Assembly (NCBI RefSeq): GCF_000733775.1
Contig: NZ_JPOE01000002.1
Span: 930,001 to 994,000 of the forward strand
Length of the DNA: 64,000 nt
Source of the DNA: Thiomonas sp. FB-Cd
Lineage (GTDB): Bacteria > Pseudomonadota > Gammaproteobacteria > Burkholderiales > Burkholderiaceae_C
Direction of reading: 5' to 3'
The position numbers were made by a program, and so were the translations under genes. Each line of letters begins with the position of its first letter. The stretch's first letter is position 1. The notes beneath the pieces were generated by a model. It searched no databases, had not been told where the DNA came from, and saw nothing but the letters and a program-made list of their open reading frames with translations. Shown one piece after another: positions 26,836 through 36,136 of this stretch.

Positions 26836-27627
26836 ATGGATGCACGAGCAACACCGAGTTCGGCTTTGTACCTGTTCGAGAAATTCGAGGTGGGCGTGGT
26901 TCACCTCGACGAGCGGCGCACCGTGCTGGCCATGAACGACTTCGCACGCAAGGTCCTTCCTGTGGGTGAAAAACAGCCATTCGACAAGCTGGTGGCGTCT
27001 TTTCACCCCGAGCGCTCCAAGCCGAAAGTCAATTTCCTCCTGGACGAGGCCTCGCGATGCCCGGTGGCCAATGCCACGCCCATGACGATGATCATCAACA
27101 TTCCCGAACAGGTCTTGCTGATCAAGGTGACCCGGCTGGCCGATCATCTCGGCACCACAACGGGATTTGCCCTGGTCTTCTATGACGTCACACAGATTGT
27201 GACGAACGACGACACGGCACCCGAGTCGCTGCAGGCCCACCGCCGCCTCTCCCGCATTCCCATGGTGGCGAACCACAAGGTGGCGTTTGTCGATACGGCC
27301 GATGTGCTGTGCCTGGAATCGCAGGCGCACTACACCCGCGTGCTCACCCGGGACGGCTTCCATTTCTGCAACCTCAGCATCGGCGACCTGGCGGCCCGAC
27401 TCGACCCGGCACACTTCATGCGCGTGCACCGCTGTTTCATCGTCAACTTGCAGGCCGTGGCCGAACTCGGTCGCGAGGGCAGCAAGACGCACATCGTGCT
27501 GCGCGGCAAGCACGCCGGACCCCCCATCCCGGTGGCGCGTGGCGAGGTGGCGCAGCTGCGCGCCGCGCTCGGGCTCCTGAAGCGGGCCCGAGGCGCCGTA
27601 TCCAGCGCCGCGCCGGTCGCGATCTAG
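26836..27627 (+). CDS. rcoM: RcoM-like CO-sensing regulator (PAS-LytTR)
   Basis: A 263-residue one-component regulator. An N-terminal PAS domain covers about residues 10-115 and a C-terminal LytTR DNA-binding domain covers about 150-245 (VDTADVLCLESQAHYTRVLT ... HFMRVHRCFIVNLQAV). In RcoM proteins a PAS-bound heme is held by a histidine, with a cysteine and a methionine as exchangeable ligands. Here His57 (ASFHPERSK), Cys75 (SRCPVAN) and Met85 (PMTMIIN) are good candidates; the Cys-Met spacing of 10 agrees with the known protein as I recall it. CO binding turns on cox transcription. The gene lies directly before coxM on the same strand, so this is the likely activator. Confidence 0.88.
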   Translation: MDARATPSSALYLFEKFEVGVVHLDERRTVLAMNDFARKVLPVGEKQPFDKLVASFHPERSKPKVNFLLDEASRCPVANATPMTMIINIPEQVLLIKVTRLADHLGTTTGFALVFYDVTQIVTNDDTAPESLQAHRRLSRIPMVANHKVAFVDTADVLCLESQAHYTRVLTRDGFHFCNLSIGDLAARLDPAHFMRVHRCFIVNLQAVAELGREGSKTHIVLRGKHAGPPIPVARGEVAQLRAALGLLKRARGAVSSAAPVAI

Positions 27628-27667
27628 GGACATTCCTGTATTGCGCTCGCGGCAAAACGCGTTCTCA

Positions 27668-27721
27668 GCAGTTCGTGCAGCGCGATGCGCATTCCGTGAA
27701 GAAAACGCGGATTTGGTGCAA
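27668..27721. promoter_or_regulatory. candidate RcoM operator: three direct repeats upstream of coxM
   Basis: GCAGTTCGTGCAG (27668), GCATTCCGTGAAG (27689) and GGATTTGGTGCAA (27709) are similar 13-mers spaced 21 and 20 bp apart, two helical turns, as expected for LytTR proteins. They lie 110-170 bp before the coxM start. No other copies were seen in the window. Confidence 0.45.
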
Positions 27722-27834
27722 AGTGCCCTGCAATGGTGGGCCCTTACGCCGAAATGCAAAGTTCTCTAAACTCGTTTCGTGAATATGTCATTGACGGAAA
27801 TCAATGACGACAACGACAACTGCTGGAGACAAGC

Positions 27835-28698
27835 ATGATCCCACCGCGTTTCGAGTACCACGCGCCTCGCTCCCTGAGCGAAGCCGTGGCCCTGCTGGGC
27901 CAGCTCGGCTCGGAAGCCAAGCTGCTTGCAGGCGGCCACAGCCTGTTGCCCATGATGAAGTTGCGCTTTGCCGAGCCCGCGCACTTGATCGACATCAACC
28001 GCATCCCCGAGCTGCGCGGCATCCGCGAAGACGGGGCGACGGTGGTGATCGGCGCCATGACCGTCGAACACGCCTTGATCACCTCGCCGATCGTGCAGGC
28101 CAAAGTGCCGCTGCTGGCCGAAGCCGCCACGCAGATTGCGGATCCCCAGGTGCGCAACCGCGGCACGATCGGCGGCGATATCGCCCATGGCGACCCGGGC
28201 AACGACCACCCGGCCCTGTCCATTGCACTCGAGGCGTCCTTCGTGCTCGAAGGCCCTGACGGGCGCCGCACGGTGGCCGCCGACGGGTTCTTTCTCGGCC
28301 CCTACATGACGCAAATGCAGGAAAACGAAGTCCTGTGTGAAATCCGCGTGCCTGCCTTCGCACACGGCACGGGCTGGGCCTACGAGAAACTCAAGCGCAA
28401 AACCGGTGACTGGGCCACGGCCGGCTGCGCAGTGGTCATGCGCAAGAGCGGCGACACGATCAGCCATGTGCGCATCGCGCTGACCAATGTGGCGCCGACC
28501 GCGCTGCGTGCCGAGGCCGCCGAGGGCGCGCTGCTGAACCAGCCGCTGAACGCCGCCACGCTGCAGGCGGCCGCCGACGCTGCCGCCGCCATCTGCGAGC
28601 CTGCCGAGGACCTGCGGGGCGACGTGGAATACAAGACCGCGATGGCCGGCCAGATGGTCAAGCGCGCCCTGTCCAAAGCCTGGTCCCGTTGTGCCTGA
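27835..28698 (+). CDS. coxM: carbon monoxide dehydrogenase medium (FAD) subunit
   Basis: A 287-residue flavoprotein of the xanthine oxidase family. FAD-binding motifs are AGGHSLLPMMKLR (about residues 32-44) and TIGGDIAHGDPGNDHPA (about 112-128), and the C-terminal CO dehydrogenase flavoprotein domain follows. In CODH it takes electrons from the Fe-S subunit and passes them to quinone. GGAG lies upstream of the ATG. It opens the cox operon, with 21 bp to coxS; order M-S-L is the standard one. Confidence 0.95.
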   Translation: MIPPRFEYHAPRSLSEAVALLGQLGSEAKLLAGGHSLLPMMKLRFAEPAHLIDINRIPELRGIREDGATVVIGAMTVEHALITSPIVQAKVPLLAEAATQIADPQVRNRGTIGGDIAHGDPGNDHPALSIALEASFVLEGPDGRRTVAADGFFLGPYMTQMQENEVLCEIRVPAFAHGTGWAYEKLKRKTGDWATAGCAVVMRKSGDTISHVRIALTNVAPTALRAEAAEGALLNQPLNAATLQAAADAAAAICEPAEDLRGDVEYKTAMAGQMVKRALSKAWSRCA

Positions 28699-28719
28699 AC
28701 CCGCTGCCGGAGCAACCCC

Positions 28720-29211
<492 letters not shown>

Positions 29212-29252
29212 TACACACGGATCGCCCAGAGCAACCCGCCGGAGACACACAC

Positions 29253-31664
29253 ATGAATGCACCAGTACCAACCGCCGAAGCCCGCGAACTCGCGCTGGCC
29301 GGCATGGGCGCCTCACGCCTGCGCAAGGAAGATGCCCGATTCATCCAGGGCAAGGGCAATTACGTCGACGACATCAAGATGCCCGGCATGCTGCACATGG
29401 ACATCGTGCGCTCGCCCGTGGCCCACGCTCGCATCAAGAAGATCAACAAGGAAGCGGCGCTGGCGATCCCCGGCGTGCACGCGGTGCTGACCGCCGATGA
29501 TCTCAAGCCCCTGAAGCTGCACTGGATGCCGACCCTGGCGGGCGATGTGGCAGCCGTGCTTGCCGATGAAAAGGTGCATTTCCAGATGCAGGAAGTGGCG
29601 ATCGTGATCGCCGACGACCGCTACATCGCAGCCGATGCCGTGGAAGCCGTCGAGATTGAATACGACGAACTGCCCGTGGTGCTCGATCCCTACGCCGCGC
29701 TGGCGCCCGACGCGCCGGTGCTGCGCGAAGACCTGGCGGGCAAGACCGAAGGCGCGCATGGCAAGCGCGAGCACCCGAATCACATTTTCACGTGGGACGC
29801 CGGCGACAAGGCTGCTGCCGACGCGGCTTTCGACGCCGCGGCGGTGAAGGTCTCGCAGCACATGTATTACCCCCGCGTGCACCCCTGCCCGCTGGAAACC
29901 TGCGGCTGCGTGGCCAGCTTCGATCCAATCCGCGGCGAGCTGACCACCTACATGACTTCCCAGGCGCCCCATGTGGTGCGCACCGTGGTGTCCATGCTCT
30001 CGGGCATTCCCGAGTCCAAGGTGCGCATCGTCAGCCCCGACATCGGTGGGGGATTCGGCAACAAGGTCGGCATCTATCCCGGTTACGTGTGCGCCATCGT
30101 CGCCTCCATCGTGCTGGGACGCCCGGTGAAGTGGGTGGAGGATCGCATCGAGAACATTTCCTCCACCGCCTTTGCCCGTGACTACCACATGGATGGGGAG
30201 ATCGCCGCCACGGCCGACGGCAAGATCACCGGCTTGCGCGTGAACGTGGTGGCCGACCATGGCGCGTTTGACGCTTGCGCCGATCCCACGAAGTTTCCGG
30301 CCGGCATGTTCCACATCTGCTCGGGCAGCTACGACATCCCGGCGGCCTATGCCAGCGTCAAGGGCGTGTACACCAACAAGGCGCCGGGTGGCGTGGCCTA
30401 CCGCTGCAGCTTCCGCGTCACCGAAGCCGTCTATCTGGTCGAGCGCATGGTCGACGTGCTGGCGCAGAAACTGGGCATGGACAAGGCCGAGATTCGCGCC
30501 AAGAACTTCATCCGCAAGGAACAGTTCCCCTACACCAGTGCCTTCGGTTTTGAATACGACTCCGGCGACTATCACACCGCGCTGAAGAAGGTGCTCGACG
30601 CGGTTGACTACCCGGCGCTGCGCGCCGAGCAGGCCGCCAAGCGCGCCGACCCCAACAGCCCCACGCTCATGGGCATCGGTCTGGTCACCTTCACCGAGGT
30701 GGTGGGCGCCGGCCCGAGCAAGATGTGCGACATTCTGGGCGTGGGCATGTTCGACTCCTGCGAAATCCGCGTCCACCCCACCGGAAGCGCGATTGCACGC
30801 ATGGGCACGATCACGCAGGGTCAGGGGCACCAGACCACCTACGCGCAGATCATCGCCACCGAGCTTGGAATCCCCAGCGAGGTGATCCAGGTCGAGGAAG
30901 GCGATACGAGCACGGCGCCCTATGGTCTTGGCACCTACGGCTCGCGGTCCACGCCCGTGGCGGGTGCTGCCATTGCCATGGCCGCGCGCAAGATCCATGC
31001 AAAGGCCAGGAAGATTGCCGCGCACATGCTGGAAGTCAACGAAAACGACCTGGACTGGGAAGTCGATCGCTTCAAGGTCAAGGGGGACGGCAGCAAGTTC
31101 AAGACCATGGCCGATGTGGCCTGGCAGGCCTACCACCAGCCGCCCGAGGGCTTGGAACCCGGCCTGGAAGCGGTGCACTACTACGACCCGCCGAATTTCA
31201 CGTTTCCCTTCGGCATCTACCTCTGCGTCCTGGACATTGATCGCGGCACGGGCGAGACCAAGATCCGCCGTTTCTATGCCCTGGACGACTGCGGCACGCG
31301 CATCAACCCGATGATCATCGAAGGCCAGATCCACGGTGGCCTGACCGAGGGCTTCGCCGTGGCCATGGGTCAGCAGATGCCCTTCGACGCGCAGGGCAAT
31401 TTGTTGGGCAATACGCTCATGGACTACTTCCTGCCCACGTTCGTGGAGACGCCGCATTGGGACACCGACCACACCGTCACGCCCTCGCCGCACCATCCGA
31501 TCGGCGCCAAGGGCGTGGCCGAGTCGCCGCATGTGGGCTCCATCCCCACCTTCACCTCAGCGGTGGTGGATGCGTTCTCCCATTTGGGCATGACCCACAT
31601 GGACATGCCCCACAACGCGTTTCGCGTCTGGAAAGAACTCAAGGCCCACGGTGCCAATCTCTGA
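29253..31664 (+). CDS. coxL: carbon monoxide dehydrogenase large subunit, form I (Mo-Cu)
   Basis: An 803-residue molybdopterin subunit. The form I signature AYRCSFR is at residues 382-388, with Cys385 expected to hold the copper of the Mo-S-Cu centre. The catalytic glutamate lies in GAKGVAESP (Glu757). The 372-residue spacing agrees with the known enzyme (388 and 763 in Oligotropha). Form II homologues carry AYRGAGR instead, so this is a true aerobic CO dehydrogenase. It oxidises CO with water to CO2. The ATG at 29253 gives the usual N-terminus; GGAG precedes it. An open frame continues upstream but overlaps coxS in another frame. Confidence 0.97.
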   Translation: MNAPVPTAEARELALAGMGASRLRKEDARFIQGKGNYVDDIKMPGMLHMDIVRSPVAHARIKKINKEAALAIPGVHAVLTADDLKPLKLHWMPTLAGDVAAVLADEKVHFQMQEVAIVIADDRYIAADAVEAVEIEYDELPVVLDPYAALAPDAPVLREDLAGKTEGAHGKREHPNHIFTWDAGDKAAADAAFDAAAVKVSQHMYYPRVHPCPLETCGCVASFDPIRGELTTYMTSQAPHVVRTVVSMLSGIPESKVRIVSPDIGGGFGNKVGIYPGYVCAIVASIVLGRPVKWVEDRIENISSTAFARDYHMDGEIAATADGKITGLRVNVVADHGAFDACADPTKFPAGMFHICSGSYDIPAAYASVKGVYTNKAPGGVAYRCSFRVTEAVYLVERMVDVLAQKLGMDKAEIRAKNFIRKEQFPYTSAFGFEYDSGDYHTALKKVLDAVDYPALRAEQAAKRADPNSPTLMGIGLVTFTEVVGAGPSKMCDILGVGMFDSCEIRVHPTGSAIARMGTITQGQGHQTTYAQIIATELGIPSEVIQVEEGDTSTAPYGLGTYGSRSTPVAGAAIAMAARKIHAKARKIAAHMLEVNENDLDWEVDRFKVKGDGSKFKTMADVAWQAYHQPPEGLEPGLEAVHYYDPPNFTFPFGIYLCVLDIDRGTGETKIRRFYALDDCGTRINPMIIEGQIHGGLTEGFAVAMGQQMPFDAQGNLLGNTLMDYFLPTFVETPHWDTDHTVTPSPHHPIGAKGVAESPHVGSIPTFTSAVVDAFSHLGMTHMDMPHNAFRVWKELKAHGANL

Positions 31665-31691
31665 TTCCGATCCCACCCCAACAAGGCATTC

Positions 31692-32303
31692 ATGGAAGTC
31701 AAACTCGATAAACGGTACCCGCTGGATGTGGATCCGGGGCGCGCCTGGGCGATCCTGAGCGACCTCAGGGCCGTGGCTGCGTGCATGCCCGGTGCCGAAC
31801 TCACCGAACAACTCTCCGACACGTCCTACAAGGGTGGCGTGCGGGTGAAGGTGGGGCCGGCCGTGGCCCAGTTCGGGGGCACGGTGGACGTGGTGGACAA
31901 AGACGACAACGCCCACAAGATGGTGCTGCGCGGCAAGGGTGCCGACAAGGGCGGCTCCTCGGCGTCGATGGACCTTGCAGCCGCCATCGAGCCCGACCCC
32001 GCCAACCCGGCGCACGCCGTGCTGCATGGCGACTCCACCGTCATCGTCAACGGCAAATTCGCCCAATTCGGCGGGCGCATGATGGTCTCGGTCTCCGAGA
32101 TGCTCCTGGCCCAGTTCGTGGAAAATTTCCGCCAGGCCGCCCTCGCCTTGCCCGCCGCCCCGGGCGCGGCCACGCCCGGCGCCGCGTCCCAGGCCCCTGC
32201 GCCCGCAGCGGCGCCCAAGGTGGCGCGTGAGATCAACGGGCTGGCCATCGTCTGGGCTCTGATCCGGAACTGGTGGCTTGGCCTGTTTGCCAAACGCACC
32301 TGA
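31692..32303 (+). CDS. coxG: CoxG, membrane-linked SRPBCC protein
   Basis: A 203-residue protein. An SRPBCC/START-like domain covers residues 1-145 (MEVKLDKRYPLDVDPGRAWAILSDL, CMPGAELTEQ, SASMDLAAAIEP). An Ala/Pro-rich linker follows (150-178), and a C-terminal hydrophobic end (NGLAIVWALIRNWWLGLF) can lie on the membrane. CoxG tethers CODH to the inner membrane, and recent work on the family supports quinone delivery by the START domain. Here it follows coxL directly. Confidence 0.92.
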   Translation: MEVKLDKRYPLDVDPGRAWAILSDLRAVAACMPGAELTEQLSDTSYKGGVRVKVGPAVAQFGGTVDVVDKDDNAHKMVLRGKGADKGGSSASMDLAAAIEPDPANPAHAVLHGDSTVIVNGKFAQFGGRMMVSVSEMLLAQFVENFRQAALALPAAPGAATPGAASQAPAPAAAPKVAREINGLAIVWALIRNWWLGLFAKRT

Positions 32304-32316
32304 ACGGCCTCAAGCC

Positions 32317-33252
32317 ATGGCCAGCCCAACCCCACCCCTGGATGAGCGCGCGCTGCGCGAGCAGTTGCAGCGCGTGGGCTACCTGGCCGATACCGATCTG
32401 GCCACCACGGTCTGGTTGGCCCAGAGGCTTCAACGCCCGCTCCTGATCGAAGGCGATGCCGGCGTGGGCAAGACGGCGCTGGCCACGGCGCTGGCGGCCG
32501 CCCAGGGGGCCGAGCTGGTGCGGCTGCAGTGTTTCGAGGGGCTTGACCTGGCGCAGGCCGCCTATGAGTGGAACTACGGGCGCCAGCTCATGGCCATCCG
32601 CCTGCATGAAGGGCGAGGCGACGCCGTGCGGGAATCCGACGTGTTTGCGCGCGACTTCCTCCTCGAGCGCCCCTTGCTCAAGGCCATCAGCCAGACAGGC
32701 CCCTGCGTGCTGCTGATCGACGAGATCGACCGGGCCGACGAAGCGTTTGAGGCCTTCTTGCTGGAGGTTCTGGCGGACTACCAGATCACGGTGCCTGAGA
32801 TCGGCACCATCCGCGCACAGCATATCCCGCAGGTCATCCTCACCAGCAACGGCACCCGCGAGCTCTCCGACGCGCTGCGCCGCCGCTGCCTGTACCACTA
32901 TCTGGACTACCCCACGGTGGCGCGTGAAGTGGCGATCGTCAAGACCGCCGTTCCCGAGGCCGACACCCGGCTGGTGGAGGAGTGCGTGCAGTTCGTGCAG
33001 CGCCTGCGCCATGAAGACCTGGCCAAGACACCAGGCATCGCCGAGACCCTGGACTGGGTGCGCGCGCTGCACCAGCTCAACCAGCACACCCTGCCCGACG
33101 ACACCGCCGTGCTGCTGACCACGCTGGGATGTCTGCTCAAGACCCGCGAGGATCGGTTCTTGCTGACGGGCGAACGTGCGTCGCAGCTGGTGGAGGGACG
33201 GCGCACGGTGGGTGTTGCCGAAAAGGCCGATACGGTGATCGCGGGACCATGA
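32317..33252 (+). CDS. coxD: CoxD, MoxR-type AAA+ ATPase
   Basis: A 311-residue AAA+ protein. Walker A is EGDAGVGKTALA (about residues 47-58), Walker B is LLIDEIDRADEAFEAF, and sensor 1 is ILTSNGTRELSDALRRRC. In Oligotropha CoxD is a chaperone needed to build the [CuSMoO2] centre, introducing sulfur into the Mo site. Its stop overlaps the coxE start (ATGA, 33249-33252). ATG 32317 is taken because the upstream in-frame codons belong to the end of coxG. Confidence 0.95.
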   Translation: MASPTPPLDERALREQLQRVGYLADTDLATTVWLAQRLQRPLLIEGDAGVGKTALATALAAAQGAELVRLQCFEGLDLAQAAYEWNYGRQLMAIRLHEGRGDAVRESDVFARDFLLERPLLKAISQTGPCVLLIDEIDRADEAFEAFLLEVLADYQITVPEIGTIRAQHIPQVILTSNGTRELSDALRRRCLYHYLDYPTVAREVAIVKTAVPEADTRLVEECVQFVQRLRHEDLAKTPGIAETLDWVRALHQLNQHTLPDDTAVLLTTLGCLLKTREDRFLLTGERASQLVEGRRTVGVAEKADTVIAGP

Positions 33253-34433
33253 ATTCAACGCGCACGCAGCACGCGGTACCACCTGGCCAAAGCCTGGCGG
33301 GTTTTGCCAGCATGCTGCGCGACCACGGCCTGAAGGTTGGTGTGGCCGAGCAGCAGGCCATGCTGCAGGCCGCCCTCGCCCTCGGCGCCTTGAAGGGTGA
33401 TCAGCTGCGCGCTGCGTGGCGCGCCATTGCGTGCCACGCAGCGCGGGACTGGCGCCAATGGCCCGAACTCTTCGAGCGCTACTGGTATGCGCACCGTCTC
33501 AAGGGCCAGATCCGCGTCAGCGGCCACACGCGCGCCTCGCGCGACCTGCGCCAGGCGGTGCAAAGCCTGCATGAGCAGATGCAGCGTTCAGAGCCCGGCA
33601 GCGCGCCGGGCAAAGCTGCGCCGCTGTCCGCCAGCGAGGCTGGCGCCACCAGCACACCCACCGACGACGCTGGCAGCCCGCGCGCCATGGGAGGCGCCAG
33701 CAGCACCGAAGCGCTGCACCAGCGCGATGGACAGATGTGGCTTCCGCAGGAGCTTGGCGCGTTGCAGCAGCTGGCTCGCCGGATCACGGCGCAACTGCGG
33801 CCGCGTCTGACCCGGCGCTGGCGCACGGCGCAGCCGGGTCAGCGTCTGGACCTGCGTCAGACGCTGCGCCGAAGCGTGGCGTGGGGCGGGCAGCCGCTTC
33901 GCCCGGCCTGGCAAGTGCAGCGGCGCGAAACGCCGCGTCTGTTCATCCTGGCCGATGTGAGCCGCTCCATGGAGTCGCACGCGCCGCTGTTCCTGCGCAT
34001 TGCGCGCGCCTTCGCCGTGGCCGCCCAGGCGCGCGTGTTCGTCTTCCATGTGCGACTGGCCGAGATCACCCCCCTGATGCAGCGCGACTCGGCGGCGATC
34101 CAGGAAAAGATCAATGCCGTGACCGCGGGTTTTGGCGCCGGCACGCGCATTGCGCACAGCCTGCAGGACTTCGTGCGCGTGCACGCGCGCGCCCAGCTCA
34201 ACCGCGGCTCCCGTGTCTGGATTTTTTCCGACGGTTTCGACACCGCCGAGCCTGACGCGCTGCCCGCAGCGCTGCGCGCGGTGCGCGCCCACGGCGCGCG
34301 CATCACCTGGTTTCACCCCACGCGTGAAGTGCCGGCGGCGGCTGCGCTGCAGCGCTCGCGCATCTGCGTGGACCGCTTCATTCCCCTGGCGCGCCTGAGC
34401 GACCTCGCAGCCGCGCGCCCCTTGCTGCACTGA
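33249..34433 (+). CDS. coxE: CoxE, von Willebrand factor A domain protein
   Basis: A 394-residue protein. The N-terminal part is helical; a low-complexity Ala/Ser linker covers about 115-155; the VWA domain starts with FILADVSRSMESHAPLF, which has the MIDAS DxSxS residues, and continues to RVWIFSDGFDTAEPDAL. MoxR-VWA pairs such as CoxD-CoxE work together in maturation; CoxE is needed for copper insertion in the model enzyme. It is translationally coupled to coxD. Confidence 0.93.
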   Translation: MNSTRTQHAVPPGQSLAGFASMLRDHGLKVGVAEQQAMLQAALALGALKGDQLRAAWRAIACHAARDWRQWPELFERYWYAHRLKGQIRVSGHTRASRDLRQAVQSLHEQMQRSEPGSAPGKAAPLSASEAGATSTPTDDAGSPRAMGGASSTEALHQRDGQMWLPQELGALQQLARRITAQLRPRLTRRWRTAQPGQRLDLRQTLRRSVAWGGQPLRPAWQVQRRETPRLFILADVSRSMESHAPLFLRIARAFAVAAQARVFVFHVRLAEITPLMQRDSAAIQEKINAVTAGFGAGTRIAHSLQDFVRVHARAQLNRGSRVWIFSDGFDTAEPDALPAALRAVRAHGARITWFHPTREVPAAAALQRSRICVDRFIPLARLSDLAAARPLLH

Positions 34434-34463
34434 CCGGTTTTTCGCTTTCACCAGGAGCATGCC

Positions 34464-35449
34464 ATGAACACCTCCGCATGGATCAACGCCGCAGCCCGGC
34501 TGCAGGCCCAGCAGCAGCCCTTTGCCCTTGTCTCCGTGCTGCGCGTGCAGCCCCCGCGTCGGCCCGAGCCGGCGACAAGGCCCTGGTCACCGCTGACGGC
34601 GCCATTCACGGCTGGATCGGCGGCGGCTGCGCCCAGCCGGCCGTCATCAAAACCGTGCGCCAGGCGCTGGCCGACGGACGGCCGCGCACGATCCGCATCA
34701 CCCCCACCGATACCACCGCCGAGCGCACCTTGGGCGACGTGCTCGAGTTCGGCATGGCCTGCCATTCGGGCGGCACGCTCGAGCTCTTCATCGATCCGGT
34801 GCTGCCCGCGCCCCGCCTGATGGTGCTTGGGGACTCGCCTGTGGCGCGTGCGCTGGCGGCGCTGGCGCCGCGCGTGGGGTTTTCGGTATCGGTGGCGGCC
34901 GAGGGCGCGACCGAAGCGGACTTCCCCGATGCCGAACAGGTTCTGGCCACCGACGACGCGGCCAGCGTGCGCGAAGCGCTTCCGACGCCAGCCTTTGCCG
35001 TCGTGGCCACCCAGGGCCGACGCGACCTGCAGGCGCTGAAGGCTGCGCTCGGCCTGCGGCCCACGCGACTGTGGTTCGTGGCAAGCGCCCGCAAGGCCGC
35101 GGTGCTCAAGCAAAGCCTCGTCGCCAGCGGTGAAGATGGGCAGCAGGTCGCGGCCATCGTGGCGCCTGCGGGCGAACATATCGGCGCGCAAACCCCCGAG
35201 GAGATCGCGCTGTCGGTGCTGGCAGCAGTGGTGGCCGCACGCCGTGCACCCGCGCACGCCACCGCGGACACGGCGGCCGAGCCGCTGCCGGCCACGACCG
35301 TCACGGCGCAAGAGCCTGCGGCGCCAGCCCATTCCTGCTGTGGCGGTGCGGCGAAAATGGCCGCCGCGGCCGTGGCGCAAACCGCTGAGGCGGCGGCTGT
35401 GGCCGAAGCGCCTGCAGCGGCCCCCAAAAAATCCTGCTGCGGGGGCTGA
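34464..35449 (+). pseudogene. coxF: CoxF, XdhC/CoxI family maturation protein with a frameshift
   Basis: The N-terminus MNTSAWINAAARLQAQQQ to LRVQPP is read in one frame from 34464. At the C5 run 34551-34555 the frame must change by one base to continue as SARAGDKALVTADGAIHGWIGGGCAQPAV, the XdhC_CoxI core. One extra C would restore a protein of about 328 residues. The rest (RLMVLGDSPVARALAAL, VVATQGRRDLQALKA) is intact. The C-terminus carries two SCCGG motifs, one internal and one terminal, which may bind metal. CoxF takes part in building the Mo-Cu centre. Either the gene is broken, the run varies in length, or the base is a sequencing error. Confidence 0.82.
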
Positions 35450-35455
35450 AGCACC

Positions 35456-36136
35456 ATGGGTTGCATTCTCAAAGGAGGCGGCGGGCTGTACAGCCGGCTC
35501 GCCGTTGGTGCGGTGCTGCTGGCCGCGGGTTCGGGCTCGCGCATGGGCCATCGCCCGAAAAGCCTGCTGGAGCTCGGCGGCGTCCCGCTGATCCGGCGCC
35601 AGATCATTGCGCTGTCGGGCGCCGGTGTGGACGAGTTGGTGGTGGTGCTGGGCCACCATGCGCAGCGGATCGAGCAAGCCGTGCAGGAGTTTCCCGTCAC
35701 TGTGGTGCACAACCCGCAGCCCGATGCGGGGCAGGTGTCGTCGCTGCGCCTGGGTCTGCAGGCGCTGTCCTCAAAAATCGACGCCGTGCTGGTGGCGTTG
35801 GCCGACCAGCCGCTGATTCATGCGCAGGACATTACCGATCTGATTGGCGCATACAAGAAACGCGCGGCCCCCGCGCAGGTCGTGCAGCCCACGGTGGATG
35901 GCCAGCCGGGGAACCCGGTGATGTTCAGCGCCGCCGTGCGCGAGCAGATTCTGAACGGCGACGCCCGCATCGGCTGCCGCCAGTGGCAAGCCGCGCACCC
36001 CGATGAGGTGCAGCACTGGGCAACGCCCAACCAGCGCTACCGCATCGACGTGGACACCCCGGAGGACATCGAGGCCTTGGCCGCGCGCACAGGCCACCAG
36101 CTGCGCTGGCCGGCAGACCTCGTGCGCTCGGCGTGA
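35456..36136 (+). CDS. mocA: MobA-like NTP transferase (MocA type), CODH cofactor cytidylyltransferase
   Basis: A 226-residue nucleotidyltransferase. The signature VLLAAGSGSRMGHRPKSLLEL is typical of molybdenum cofactor MobA/MocA enzymes, followed by VVVLGHHAQRIE, HNPQPDAGQVSSLRLGL and the acceptor DQPLI, with the C-terminal GNPVMFSAAVREQIL and DVDTPEDIEAL. CODH uses molybdopterin cytosine dinucleotide, so a CTP-using enzyme in the cox operon makes sense. The first 16 residues (MGCILKGGGGLYSRLA) are odd. AAAGGAGG lies inside them at 35471-35478, with a CTG at 35486 seven bases later, so a shorter start is possible. Confidence 0.9.
   Translation: MGCILKGGGGLYSRLAVGAVLLAAGSGSRMGHRPKSLLELGGVPLIRRQIIALSGAGVDELVVVLGHHAQRIEQAVQEFPVTVVHNPQPDAGQVSSLRLGLQALSSKIDAVLVALADQPLIHAQDITDLIGAYKKRAAPAQVVQPTVDGQPGNPVMFSAAVREQILNGDARIGCRQWQAAHPDEVQHWATPNQRYRIDVDTPEDIEALAARTGHQLRWPADLVRSA

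Noticed and set aside
29313..31532. 739-codon open frame on the minus strand inside coxL
   Set aside because: Its sequence is His/Val-rich and family-less, and it mirrors coxL codons in a GC-rich gene. It is a shadow.
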